A DNA stretch of 64,000 nucleotides from Hemileia vastatrix (GCA_030280995.1 JASXTE010000017.1:6089001-6153000), one strand, 5' to 3'. Positions 9,503 through 19,957 are shown, counted from the stretch's first letter. Program-made: numbers and translations. The notes: generated by a model from the sequence alone, not told the origin.

Positions 9503-12500
9503 CTGGGGCTGATCGCTCTAATGTTGTAATCTCTCCTCATAATGAGATCCCGGATTGCAATAGGTCAGCTCACTTGGAGATAATTCAAGTGGATTCTCAA
9601 TTATTTTCTGTTAATATTACTTTGGAGTGCAAATACGTTATGGAATTTTCTATATGTTTATTGGATTTACCCTGTTTTTCTATTAAATTTAAAAACGGTG
9701 AAAAAGGCAAAATGGGCCAAATTAGGTTGGATAAAAATTGGAAGGGTATGTATATGGGCCTCCAGCAAGAGGTTAAACTGCAATTATCTCCTTCTATTTT
9801 GGACCTCCAGCAAGAGGGTAAACTGCGAAAATCTCATCAAAATCAAATAAAAAATCTTGGTATAATTAAAACTCAAAAAAATAATTTTTGTGAAAATTCA
9901 ATTCCGGTCCTCCAGCAAGAGGTTAAACTGCCGACTTTCTTTACAGGTGATTTACTGTTGGATAAGGGAAGCAAAGGTGTTGGAAAATCTGTTTATAAAT
10001 TAGACGAGGAAAAGGAGAAAAGCGTAAAATTTAAAAATGAAATAAAATATTTTTCTAATTTTTCTTATTCTGATTCTGGCAATGAAGAAGATTCATTTGA
10101 TGAAAGTTTTAATGGCGATACAAAAGAAAATGTTTTACCTCAAGTTAATTTAGATGTGGACGCAGCCAAATATAAGAAAGTAGCAAATAAAGTTCGACCT
10201 ATTAATGAACCGCTACCTGCTGAATTAAATCCACCTTTGAGAAGACCAAGGTTAACAAGAGATCCTTATGAAAGTCCCTTGGTAAAGAATCCGCCTGAAT
10301 TTTCTGAGACTTCAAGAATCACTTTTGAGAGACTGGGTGTTGTTAATTTTGGACCTGATGGTTGGTTGTCTGGAGAAGAGAAGAAGTTGTTGTTGGATGT
10401 GATGGTCAAGCGAGAGAAGGCCATTGCTTTTGTAGAAGAGGAGAGGGGTGTGTTGAAGCATTCCTATGGGGAGCCTTACAAGATTCCTGTGGTATGTCAT
10501 GAACCGTGGCAGCAGAAACCGATTCCTATTCCGGCTGCATTAAAAGAAGCCTATATTGAAGTTGTCAGAGAACAGATACGCACTGGACTGTATGAGCAAT
10601 CAACGTCAAGTTATTCTAGTCCGGTATTTTGTATCAAGAAACCGAATGGCAAGCTTAGAGTTGTTCATGATCTTAGGGAATTAAATAGGGTTACAATAAA
10701 GGATGCTGGGATACCGCCTAGTGCTGAGGAGTTTGTTGAAGTGTTTGCAGGGAGAGTGTGTTATGGTTTGGGAGATATTATGGGTGGATATGATGAGAGA
10801 GAGTTACATCCGGACTCAAGGCCTCTCACTACATTCGATACACCACTTGGACGTTTACAGTTAACAAGATTACCTCAAGGAGCAACAAATTCGGTTGCAG
10901 TTTATCAAGCTCAGATGGCTTGGATCCTTCAAGACGAAATTCCACAATATGCTGGAATCTTTATAGATGATGGAGGAATTAAGGGACCAACAACCGACTA
11001 TGATAACCAGGTGTTGGAAGAGAATCCCGGGATACGCAAATTCATTTGGGAGTTTGCAATTACTTTAGAAAGAATCTTGTTTCGAATTGAAGAGGCTGGT
11101 TTAACTATTTCAGGTTCAAAATTTTCATGTTGTGTGCCAGCCTTAGAAATATTAGGCCATGTGGTATGTAGAGAGGGTAGGATTATGTCTAAGAAGAAAG
11201 TTAACAAAATTCAGTCCTGGCCAAGACCCAAGAATACGACCGAATTCAGAGGGTTTTTAGGTGTTTGTGTATATGTTAGAATGTTTATTAAGGACTTTTC
11301 TTCATTGGCAGCTCCATTGAGACGGTTAACGAGAAAGGATGCAGACTGGGAGTGGGATGAAGAGTGTGAGAAGGCGTTTGTGAAGTTGAAGGAGGTTGTG
11401 GGGAAGGATTTAGTCCTGCACAAGTTGGATTATGGAAAAGATGCTGGCAGAATTTATTTAGCAGTTGATTCAAGTCAGGTTGCAGCTGGGGCGGTTTTGT
11501 CTCAGATGGATAAAGCTGGTTACATCAGGCCAGTTAGGTATGAATCTGTAGTATTTACTGAGGTCGAATCAAGATATTCTCAACCAAAATTGGAATTATG
11601 TGGTGTGGCGAAAATACTGAATAAACTTCAGCATATTTTGTGGGGGCAACATTTTGAGTTGCAAGTGGATGGGAAATCGTTAATCCAGATGATTAATTCC
11701 CCAAGTTTACCGAACGCACCCATGACGAGATGGGTAGCTTTTATACAACATTTTTCATTTGATTTAGTTCATAAGCCTGGCAAGACTTTTACTATGCCGG
11801 ATGGTTTATCAAGGAGACCACCCACTGAAGAAGATTCAGACTCAGAAGAGTTCGATGAAGATATACCTATTATCAAAGCCAGCACTAAAGGAGCTGAAGA
11901 CTTTCCATACCTCCCCCATGAGGTTAAACTGGCAGGACTATTGTGTTTAGATTATGATGATGATGACCTCCACCAAGAGGATAAACTGGAAAATAGTTTT
12001 TATGTTAAAAAAGGTGTTGAAAAAGGTGTAGATAAATTCGGCAGAGAGGAGGTAGAAGAAGATGTGGTGTATGAAGATGAAGATGGATTGGTAGTGTGGG
12101 ATAGTAGTAAATTAAGGAATGGTGTATATGTTGGAGAATTAGAGAATTTAAATAAAAAGGTGGATAAAGAGAAAGAGGTATTTTCAAATACGGTTTTCAA
12201 AGGATCCAAAGGTTCAGAAGAAAAACGTCGACATAGCTCGATTAAAGATTTATTTAGGGGTCAACGATTATTGGCTCATTCATGTGCAGGTGATATTGGT
12301 GATAGAGAAGTCCCTATTGATGTTATATTAATCGATTTTCAAGATGAAGTCTGGGGTCAGACTGGTTTTTATTTTTTGTTAGTCAAATATTTGTTGACTT
12401 TAGAGAGGCCAGAAGATTGTGAAGACGATGAATGGGTGGCTATCAAGAGGAAGTCATCTACGTTTTACCTATCTGGTCGACGTTTAATGAGGAGGAGATA

Positions 12501-13647
12501 TCCAAATCCTCAAGTAGTTATAACTCAACAGAAGGGGCAAGAATTAGTTTTGAAATCACTGCATGAAGATCTCGGGCATAGAGGCGTGGGAGAAACGTTT
12601 AGAAGAATTTCTGATCGATTTTGGTGGCCTGGCATGAAGATGGCTGTTAAACAGTGGGTTCAGTCATGCGAAGAATGTCAAAGACGAAGTTATTTAAGGC
12701 CAAAAGAACCTGGACGCGCGACCGGTGAATATACGCTCTTTGGAAGAGTTAGTTTAGATGCCGTTCATATAAAAGAGGGACGGTATAAATATTTAATTGT
12801 GGCCAGAGATGATCTATCTGGTTGGGTAGAGGCAGCGCCTCTTATTAATTTAACTGCCAAAAATGTGGCAGAATTTTTTTTGAATAATTGGGTATATAGG
12901 TATGGGGTGATGAAGTTGGTGACGGTAGATGGAGGTCCTGAATTTGGGACAGAGTTTAAAGAGGCCGTATTGAAAGTTGGATCAAAGGTTAGGGTAGCAA
13001 CCCCATATTATCCTGAAGCTGAAGGCATGGTTGAAAGAGGGCATCAAGTTATTAAGGATGCTTTAGTTAAAATGTGTGGGACAAGTGCCGAAAAGTGGAG
13101 GCACTATTTACCTTTAGTTTTATTTGCTGATCAAATCACTGCCAAAAGGACGACCGGATTTTCACCTTATGAACTTGTTTTTGGACAGAAAGCAGTTTTA
13201 CCGGTTGATTTAGAAGCTGAATCATATCTTGGAGTTGACTGGGACACGGTCAAAACTACTGAAGAATTATTGTGTGCAAGAATGATGCAGCTAGAAAAGA
13301 AAGAAGAATATTTAGAAAAGGCATATTCGCGGATGATGAAGATCCGAAATCAATCAGTTAGATATTGGGATGAGCGGTTGGCACATCGATTAAGGAAACC
13401 TTTGAACCCAGGAGATATGGTCCTGGTGTATAATAGGAGTTTGGAAAGTCAGTTGGGAAAAATGTTTGCAGATAGGTGGAATGGACCGTATAAAATCAAG
13501 GAGCAAGTTTCCGGCGGTTCATATGTGCTAGAAGAGTTGGATGGAGTTGTATTGAAGAAGAGGGTAGCTGCCAATCAAGTGAAACGGTTCTATCCTAGAG
13601 GCACCAGGAGTGCCGAAGTCTTCCTCCGCAATGAGGATAAACTATGA
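9481..13647 (+). CDS. pol: Gy-B ORF2: pol (reverse transcriptase, RNase H, integrase)
   Basis: This 1388-codon ORF lies in the -1 frame relative to ORF1. A TGA at 9478-9480 closes the frame just upstream of ATG 9481, so the frame can be entered only within 9481-9502. The N-terminal 270 residues are of unknown function and contain three LQQExKL repeats. RT includes KPNGKLRVVHDLRELN (about 384) and FIDD at 494-497. RNase H starts near VDSSQVAAGAVLSQ (Asp 663). A second spacer with two more LxxExKL repeats follows (about 810-835). Integrase has an HHCC-like zinc region (HEDLGHRG, then CEEC) and catalytic residues D1093, D1150 and E1185. No chromodomain is seen. The stop codon lies inside a hairpin repeat. 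Confidence 0.93.
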   Translation: MPSFFGVAGADRSNVVISPHNEIPDCNRSAHLEIIQVDSQLFSVNITLECKYVMEFSICLLDLPCFSIKFKNGEKGKMGQIRLDKNWKGMYMGLQQEVKLQLSPSILDLQQEGKLRKSHQNQIKNLGIIKTQKNNFCENSIPVLQQEVKLPTFFTGDLLLDKGSKGVGKSVYKLDEEKEKSVKFKNEIKYFSNFSYSDSGNEEDSFDESFNGDTKENVLPQVNLDVDAAKYKKVANKVRPINEPLPAELNPPLRRPRLTRDPYESPLVKNPPEFSETSRITFERLGVVNFGPDGWLSGEEKKLLLDVMVKREKAIAFVEEERGVLKHSYGEPYKIPVVCHEPWQQKPIPIPAALKEAYIEVVREQIRTGLYEQSTSSYSSPVFCIKKPNGKLRVVHDLRELNRVTIKDAGIPPSAEEFVEVFAGRVCYGLGDIMGGYDERELHPDSRPLTTFDTPLGRLQLTRLPQGATNSVAVYQAQMAWILQDEIPQYAGIFIDDGGIKGPTTDYDNQVLEENPGIRKFIWEFAITLERILFRIEEAGLTISGSKFSCCVPALEILGHVVCREGRIMSKKKVNKIQSWPRPKNTTEFRGFLGVCVYVRMFIKDFSSLAAPLRRLTRKDADWEWDEECEKAFVKLKEVVGKDLVLHKLDYGKDAGRIYLAVDSSQVAAGAVLSQMDKAGYIRPVRYESVVFTEVESRYSQPKLELCGVAKILNKLQHILWGQHFELQVDGKSLIQMINSPSLPNAPMTRWVAFIQHFSFDLVHKPGKTFTMPDGLSRRPPTEEDSDSEEFDEDIPIIKASTKGAEDFPYLPHEVKLAGLLCLDYDDDDLHQEDKLENSFYVKKGVEKGVDKFGREEVEEDVVYEDEDGLVVWDSSKLRNGVYVGELENLNKKVDKEKEVFSNTVFKGSKGSEEKRRHSSIKDLFRGQRLLAHSCAGDIGDREVPIDVILIDFQDEVWGQTGFYFLLVKYLLTLERPEDCEDDEWVAIKRKSSTFYLSGRRLMRRRYPNPQVVITQQKGQELVLKSLHEDLGHRGVGETFRRISDRFWWPGMKMAVKQWVQSCEECQRRSYLRPKEPGRATGEYTLFGRVSLDAVHIKEGRYKYLIVARDDLSGWVEAAPLINLTAKNVAEFFLNNWVYRYGVMKLVTVDGGPEFGTEFKEAVLKVGSKVRVATPYYPEAEGMVERGHQVIKDALVKMCGTSAEKWRHYLPLVLFADQITAKRTTGFSPYELVFGQKAVLPVDLEAESYLGVDWDTVKTTEELLCARMMQLEKKEEYLEKAYSRMMKIRNQSVRYWDERLAHRLRKPLNPGDMVLVYNRSLESQLGKMFADRWNGPYKIKEQVSGGSYVLEELDGVVLKKRVAANQVKRFYPRGTRSAEVFLRNEDKL
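9490..9496 (+). promoter_or_regulatory. putative -1 programmed ribosomal frameshift site
   Basis: In the ORF1 frame the bases read CA-T TTT TTG GGG TAG, giving the canonical X XXY YYZ heptamer T TTT TTG (compare HIV-1 U UUU UUA). It lies exactly in the 22-nt overlap, and slipping back one base enters the pol frame (GGG GTA GCT). Possible downstream pairing includes GCTGA at 9508-9512 with TCAGC at 9565-9569; a stimulatory structure was not computed. The alternative is reinitiation at ATG 9481. Confidence 0.7.
9759..9930 (+). repeat. three coding hairpin repeats in the ORF2 N-terminus
   Basis: Copies start at 9759, 9804 and 9909. Each is CCTC, loop CAGCAA, GAGG, then KTAAACTG. All three are in the same reading phase and encode LQQE(V/G)KL. 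Synonymous positions do not vary between copies, unlike neighbouring sequence. Confidence 0.85.
11910..11985 (+). repeat. two coding hairpin repeats between RNase H and integrase
   Basis: Copies at 11910 (loop CCCCAT) and 11967 (loop CACCAA) keep the CCTC/GAGG stem and the WTAAACTGG tail. They encode LPHEVKL and LHQEDKL in the same phase as the N-terminal copies. Confidence 0.85.
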
Positions 13648-13884
13648 CATTTATCAAATTTTATGGATTCCTCCGCAATGAGGATAAACTATGATATCAA
13701 TGAAACTTTATGGATTCCTCCGCAATGAGGATAAACTATGATATTGATGAAATTTTACGGATTCCTCCGCAATGAGGATAAACTATGACATTTATGAAAT
13801 TATATGGACGAACTCCGAAATGAGGATAAACTACAATTTTAATGACTTTTATTAAATTTATACCTCCGCAACGAGTATAAACTA
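13623..13884 (+). repeat. tandem 47-bp hairpin repeats across the pol stop codon
   Basis: Six units start at 13623, 13671, 13718, 13764, 13812 and 13863, each CCTC, loop CGCAAT, GAGG, then ATAAACTATGA. The last two are degenerate, with a mismatch in the outer pair. The first unit encodes the last residues of pol (LRNEDKL), and its tail supplies the TGA stop at 13645-13647. The remaining units are non-coding but preserve the same sequence. Confidence 0.92.
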
Positions 13885-14683
13885 TCTTCTTATTTTTATC
13901 AAAAATACTTTACTATCATTACACTGCATATGGGCGATGAAACTGTGATGAAACTTAACGAAATTTAAAAAGACCTTCTTTGAAAATTTTCAAAATTTAA
14001 AATTCTTAAAATATGGGTGAAGATAGTGTTGGAAAAATTTTAAAATTTATTGGAAGAAGTGTTCACAGGGGAACCTTCTTAATTTAATATTGGCAAGTGT
14101 GGGGGTAATTGATGGGCTGGCTGCTCTATACACAATTACCCCATAATGTTCGTTTCCAAAATTTTCCCTGTTTCTAGTTGAATCCTGGCTTTGTCTTTTA
14201 ATTCTAGGAAGTCCACTAAGACTATAAACTGGAACAAATCAAGAGACACCGCTCTCAACGCCGGATTCAAGATTTTTTTTGTTTTATTTTGTTTTTGATT
14301 TTTTATGTTAGATTGTGATTTCTTTTCTTTAATATATATTATGAATTATTGTAAAGGTGATGCTCACTGGTGGTCTCTAATCATTTTTATAAATTGGAGG
14401 GAGCCCACCCAGTGATCATCATTATAAAAATTATCTTCTAAAAACTTTCATTTATTTTCTTTTCTTTTCAATTTCTCAAAATTGTGTAACCACATCAAGT
14501 TACACTTGGATGTGGGTATGATGTCGAGGGTACGGCTCATCAAATGGCCGGGGGGCATCTTTTAAAATTTTATTTTAAAATTTTTTTTTTATTATTACTT
14601 TTTTTATCATTCTTTTCACATTCGTTTATCTTTCTTTAAAAATTAAATTTTAACTTTTATTTCAAAACTATCTCTTTTAAATC

Positions 14684-14714
<31 letters not shown>

Positions 14715-15000
14715 AAAATTAAAAAATAAAAAAAATAAAAAATAAAAATAAAAATAAAAAAATAAATAAATAAATAAATTAAAAAAAAAAATAATAATAA
14801 TAAATAAATAAAAATAAAATAATAAATAAATAAAAAAAAAAAAAAAAATTAATTAATTAAATTAAAATTATTATTATATTTCTTAGTTTTATTTTTTTTA
14901 GTTTTCATTCTTTTTAGTTTTTTTTTTTCATTTAGTTTAGACAGGAAACAGGGTCTAGGAGAACTCAATACCTATGGGATTTTACTTCAAGACATCTTTT
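13885..15000 (+). other. Gy-B 3' non-coding region, first part
   Basis: No credible ORF is present. A hairpin pairs GGGGTAATTG (14102-14111) with CAATTACCCC (14133-14142). One full member of the hairpin family is at 14210-14232 (AGTC, loop CACTAA, GACT, tail ATAAACTGG). Around 14356-14425 GATG..CACTGG can pair with CCAGTG..CATC. An A-rich low-complexity block with AAAT/AAT runs fills 14675-14875. Confidence 0.75.
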
Positions 15001-15939
15001 AGTCCTCCAACACTTTAAACTGGCTACTTTTCAAGACTTTCCTTAAGGTTTTTTTATACGTATTTTGGATCTGTTAGTCCTCCAAGACTTTAAACTGGCT
15101 ACTGTTCAAGACTTTCCTTAAGGGTTTTATACGAATTATGGAGCTGTTAGTCCTCCAAGACTTTAAACTGGCTAATTTTCAAGAATTTCATTAAAGATTT
15201 TATATGGAGCTGTTAGTCCTCCAAGACTTTAAACTGGCTACTTTTCAAGACTTTCCTTAAGGTTTTTTTATACGTATTTTGGATCTGTTAGTCCTCCAAG
15301 ACTTTAAACTGGCTACTGTTCAAGACTTCCCTTAAGGTTTTATACAAATTTTGGAGCTTTTAGTCCTCCAAGACTTTAAACTGGCTAATTTTCAAGACTA
15401 TCGTTAAAAATTTTTTTTATTGGATTTGTTAGGTCCACCAAGACCTTAAACTGGAGTGTTATCAAATGTTAGGTCCACCAAGACCTTAAACTGGACTATT
15501 ATCATGTGCTGGGTCCACCATGACCTTAAACTGGATTTCTTATCGATTAAATGTTTGGTCCACCATGACTTTAAACTGGTAGTTCATTCATTGTTTAGTC
15601 CACTATGACTTTAAACTGGAAAATTAATATCTGCAGGATAATTCAACATTCATTGGACCACTATGGCCTTATACTGGATTACTTGTCGATCAAATGTTTG
15701 GTCCACTATGACATTAAACTGGATTATCAAATTTATTCAATCTTTGGTCAAGCCTAGGCCTTAATTAGGAATATATCAAGATATTTATGCACTTAAACGA
15801 TCTTTGGTCCACCAAGACCATAAACTGGCAATCGATTATATGTTTGGTCCACCAAGACTTTAAACTGGAATGTTAATCTTGTTTGGATAACTCAATTCAA
15901 TCTTTTAATTTATCACTGTCCACTAAGACTCTAAACTGG
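15001..15939 (+). repeat. array of 17 hairpin repeats in the Gy-B 3' non-coding region
   Basis: Units begin at 15001, 15076, 15149, 15215, 15290, 15362, 15432, 15472, 15512, 15557, 15597, about 15653 (degenerate), 15700, about 15745 (degenerate), 15806, 15846 and 15917. Each has a 4-nt arm, 6-nt loop (CTCCAA, CACCAA, CACCAT, CACTAT or CACTAA), complementary arm and tail TTAAACTGG. Stem classes are AGTC/GACT in the left part and GGTC/GACC or GGTC/GACT in the right part. Spacing is 40-75 nt with weakly related linkers (TTCAAGACTTTCCTTAAGG-like in the left half). Confidence 0.93.
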
Positions 15940-16599
15940 TTATTCAATTATTTCTGGAATTGGGTGCTGATAAGCTTTAGGAGGTTTAAATTTTAGGTGG
16001 TGATGATGCTAAAGAAAGCATAATGGTTAACTAGGGAAAATTTGTGGCGCTTTAACATGGTCTAAAGTTAAAATTATTATTGGAAGCCTGGCAAAAGTAT
16101 TTTATGGGTTTGCTGTATAGCAAAGTTTGAAAATTGTGATGAAGGAATCAGAAGTTAGGATGGTAGTTGGATTTTAGGGAATGATTTTTTTTAGTGCCTC
16201 ATAGTTAGGCCATTTTTTTTGGTGTGAAGCTTGGAGGACCTTATGGCGAGATTGGAATCATAGAATTCGGCTCAGTGGGGGGCCCTATGAGGTTGGAATC
16301 AGGAGTATTCGGCTCATAGGAAGATCCACTCTCTCAATGCTGTGACAAGAAGGAAGACTGGTATATGGGAGTCTGAAGGGATTCAAACCTTGCTCTCAGT
16401 AGTGGAATCATCACAAGATTTATATTATTTTATTTTATGTTATATCAAGCCAGAGAAGAAGAAAGAACATTTTTATTATAAAGATTTAAAAGAAGACCAG
16501 CTAAAACAAATTTATCAAATTATTTTATTAGAAAAGATAATTCTTTTGGAATTGCTCAACCACTTATGCAAAGTTATAAGAATGGGGACATTCTCGATT
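15940..16599 (+). other. Gy-B 3' non-coding region, last part
   Basis: No repeat-family member or convincing gene is visible. A frame at 16342-16617 is open for 91 codons, but it has no recognizable domain and runs across the polypurine tract into the LTR. It is treated as chance. Confidence 0.6.
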
Positions 16600-16609
16600 G
16601 GAGGGAGGA
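16600..16609 (+). other. Gy-B polypurine tract
   Basis: GGAGGGAGGA directly precedes the 3' LTR start at 16610 and fits the primer site for plus-strand synthesis. Confidence 0.75.
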
Positions 16610-17713
16610 TGTGGTAGCCTAAAGTTTAGTACGGCACCTAAATATGTAAATGGAGTTATTACGGCGTGCAAGATTGGCGTTATTATTTTTTTTTATATAA
16701 AAGGGTTTTATTTAATTTATTTGAGTTTTAAATATGAAGAAATTGGTCACGAGCGAATGCCTACACGAAAACAATTTATTTTACGGAGAAAACTTATTTT
16801 TACGGTCTGAAAAATTTATAAGTATTAAGTAGAGTCACTCAAGAACCTTGGGAAATTTTCCCAGAATTTTTACTATTTTTCTTATATTTTTAAATGAATT
16901 TTAAAGTTTTATAGAAATATTTACGTTTTCAAAGATTACTTAACTTTGATGAATTTTCACAGGGTAATTAGAGCTGCGCAGACTACGAAAATTAGTTTGG
17001 TATGTAAAGGGGAAGTAGCTCTATTATGTGTAATTTTTCTAGATTTTTTATTATGGTTTTAAGGTTCTAAATTGAGTCCGGAAGTCCGGAGGGACTCCGT
17101 ACGGACTCCGTACGGGCTCCGGATTGACTCTGGAAGAGCTCTGGAGGGGAAAACTTAGGCACGTGACTAGGAATACTTAAGCGCTTCTCAAACTTGAAAT
17201 TGAGAGTGGGGGGACACATCATACAGCTTAATCTTTAACCACCACGGTCTCATTTTTTATTACTCAACAAATTAAATAAATTGTAATACCCTTATAACTT
17301 TATATTTTATATATAACATTTTAGAAATACTACTCAACAATTTAAATAACACTTCATACAGGGTATCTTTAGAAAGGTCATCCTCACTGGGACTTGATTA
17401 TAGCTGTCTCATAAAAACTTAAATTATTATAAAAACATAAAAGTCAATCTTTTCAGATCTTTCACTGGTACACCTTAATTGTTGTTATCAGTATTTCTTT
17501 ATCAACAGCCACTTTCTTTTAATCTCAATAAGCGTTAATTATTTTAGAGTTTCATTATTTTTATCAATCAGATCTAAGTAGATTGGTTAGCTTAGTGATT
17601 TAGAACACCTACTTTGTTATTTTTATTGGAAGGACGGGGTTTTCAGCTAAATCCACATATCTCCTCCGGATTCTGCTTACAGCAAGGCGACTGTAAGAGT
17701 TTACCTTACCATA
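16610..17713 (+). repeat. Gy-B 3' LTR
   Basis: It is nearly identical to 5580-6715 (about six substitutions). The minisatellite at about 17091-17125 is shorter here. It ends TTACCATA, followed by Gy-A sequence. Confidence 0.92.
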
Positions 17714-18660
17714 GTGTGAATTTGTCATTGTCTTTAAAGTCAAGACCAAAAGTACAATATCTTTTTATCATATCTTCTAAAGTTTTTATCATTCTTTCTT
17801 CTAGCCCATCAGTTTCTGGATGGTGTGCTGTAGAAACTTTTAATTGACACCCTGAAACATCCATAAGTGATGTCCAGAACTCAGAAGTAAATTTAGGATC
17901 TCTGTCTGAGAATATTGCTTTGGGGAAACCTTCTAAATTTAACATTTGTGTCCACCATAAAAAAGCTAAGTCCTTTGCAGAAACCTCTTTGTGGGTAGGA
18001 ATAAACTTACACATTTTTGTAAATCTATCTACAATTACCCATCAGGAGTTATAGCTCTTATGCCCTGCTATTGGAAAACCTGTTAAACGTCCATGTTAAC
18101 TATTTCCCATGGAGCTTTTGGTTTCTCAATTTGTTGTAATAAACCAGCTCTTTTGCCTGTTAATGTTTTAAATTTTTGACAAGAATCACATGTCTCACAT
18201 ATTTTTGAACATCATCAGACATGTTAATCAACGAAGCTGAATTTTTTACTGTGGTTAATGTTTTATGGAAGTCAAAATGACCTGCTAATATATCATCATG
18301 AAATGTATTTAACATTAACTCCTTAATTGAAGGGGGAATTACAATTACATTGCTTACTTTTTTCCTGTAATATATAAAACCATCCTCAATGGAAAATTTT
18401 CCTTTTTCTAATGCTTCTTTATACTTTTGTGGTAATTTTTTTTATTAAAACAGTCATTGAAGCATTAGATGGATCATTTAATATTGTAGTAAGTTTACTT
18501 AAGTCAGGATCTGAAGCATAATTATCAAGAATTGATTGCATAAATTCATCCTCAAGATCAAAAATATAAATGCCATAAATGTTAATAATCTCTGTTTCAG
18601 GAACATAAGCAGGATTATCATCATTATTTGGTAGAGGTACTCTAGATAACAGATCTAAAT
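17714..18660 (-). pseudogene. Gy-A integrase (N-terminal and core part)
   Basis: Read on the minus strand, 18014-17717 encodes the integrase core with the second catalytic Asp (AIFSDRDPKFTSEFW) and the Glu segment (HHPETDGLEERM). The equivalent intact region of Gy-C is at 40610-40900. The zinc-binding and first-Asp parts (18660-18020) are recognizable by similarity to Gy-C but are broken by frameshifts. The reading frame is severed at 17714 by Gy-B and continues at 5579. Confidence 0.85.
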
Positions 18661-18673
18661 TAGAGTGTAAGGT

Positions 18674-19957
18674 TCATTCTCTATGTGTAATAGTCATCCG
18701 TCCTCTGTATTCTTGTACAGATAATTGCCATCTAAACATATGTCTATTTGGAGTTTTCATGTTTAAGAGTGACTTAACTGCACTACAGTCAGTTATTAAC
18801 TCAAATTTTTGGTCTTCCAGGTAATAATGTAGCTTCTCAAGAGCCCATACTACTTCCAAACATTCAAGTTGAGTAGCACCATATTTCAATTCACTACTTC
18901 TTAGAGTACTTGAAATATAGCAGATTACTACTTCTGACATTTTACCTTCAATAAGTTGTTTTTGATGTAAAGCAGCACCCAGTCCAATAAAACTTGAATC
19001 TGTATATAATACAAAAGGTAATTGGAAATCTGGTAATCCCAAGATAGGAGCTGTCATTAAACATTCTTTCAACTTATCAAAAGCTTGTTGTCTTTCATTA
19101 TTCCAAATGAAAGCTTCTGATTTCTTTATCAGTGTGGTCAGTGGTGCAGCAATTGATTGGTAGTTTTTTATATATTGTCTATAATAACCACACATTCCAA
19201 GAAAAGATTGTACATCCTTCACATTTTGAGGAATGCCAATATTCTTTATTGCAGCCACTTTATTTTGGTCTACACATATTTGTAAGCCAGATACAATATG
19301 ACCAAGCACTTTTATAGACTCAAACCCAATTTTACATTTTTTCAATGCAAGGGTCATTTTTATTTCATCCATTTTCTGAAATACTTTCTTTAAATGGATT
19401 AAGTGTTCATCAAAAGTTTTAGAGAACACTATGATGTCATCAATGTATACAATTAACCATCCCTCAATCATTTCATTATGGAATGTTATATCCATTAACT
19501 TCTGAAATACTGATGGAGCATTTTTTGGTCCAAATGGCATTCTGACATACTTATAAATTCCCATGTGTGTTGTTATCAACAAAAAGTTCTGTGAATTCTT
19601 TTAAAAAGGAATTTGATGGTACCCTTTATTTCCATCTAGGCAACTTATATATTTAGCACCTTTAAGGGTAGCATGTATAGAGGCAATCCTTGGCAAGGGA
19701 TAGATATCATCCACTGTGAATGTATTTAATGCTCTATAATCACCACACAGTCTTGCTTTATATTGTTCATAAGAAATTAGCACTGGTGATATTACACAAT
19801 ATTTTGGTGTAGTTTCAACCTTTTCAAGAATGTTAATTTTTAATAACATCTTAATATTATCCTCTATTTCTTTCCTCTTCATTGGTAAAGCAGGGTATGG
19901 CTTCTTTTTAAGACTAGCAGGAATATTATCCATATCACAGGTTAAACTAATTTGCAT
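18674..19957 (-). pseudogene. Gy-A reverse transcriptase and RNase H
   Basis: Two overlapping frames (19957-19601 and 19582-18674) cover RT and RNase H. Visible motifs are KARLCGDYRALNTFTVDDIYPL, split here into its recognizable blocks LCGDYRALNT and VDDIYPL; LIVYIDDIIVFSKT (catalytic YIDD); LGHIVSGLQICVDQNK; and the RNase H start YTDSSFIGLGAALHQ. At least one frameshift near 19600 separates RT N-terminal and palm parts. Gy-C shows the unbroken equivalent at 38680-39940. Confidence 0.88.

Larger units (their letters stand above)
5580..17713 (+). mobile_element. Gy-B: young Ty3/Gypsy retrotransposon with intact ORFs and hairpin repeats
   Basis: The element is 12.1 kb with LTRs 5580-6715 and 16610-17713, a PBS (6718), gag-protease ORF (6893-9502), pol ORF (9481-13647), an unusually long 3' non-coding region (13648-16609) and a polypurine tract. 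It lies inside the Gy-A integrase gene at the codons for a His-Asp-Trp segment. The flanks gcgt (5576-5579) and gtgt (17714-17717) look like a 4-bp duplication with one change. The two LTRs differ by only about six substitutions plus a minisatellite length change, so insertion is recent. RT (FIDDGGIKGP) and RNase H (SRYSQPKLEL) resemble a basidiomycete Gypsy clade without a chromodomain. Confidence 0.93.

Noticed and set aside
15001..15939. Regularly spaced repeats resembling a CRISPR array
   Set aside because: Unit spacing is irregular, linkers are related to each other, the context is a fungal LTR retrotransposon and there are no cas genes.
16342..16617. 91-codon ORF at the end of Gy-B
   Set aside because: It runs through the polypurine tract into the LTR, has no recognizable motif and shows a composition expected from AT-rich sequence.
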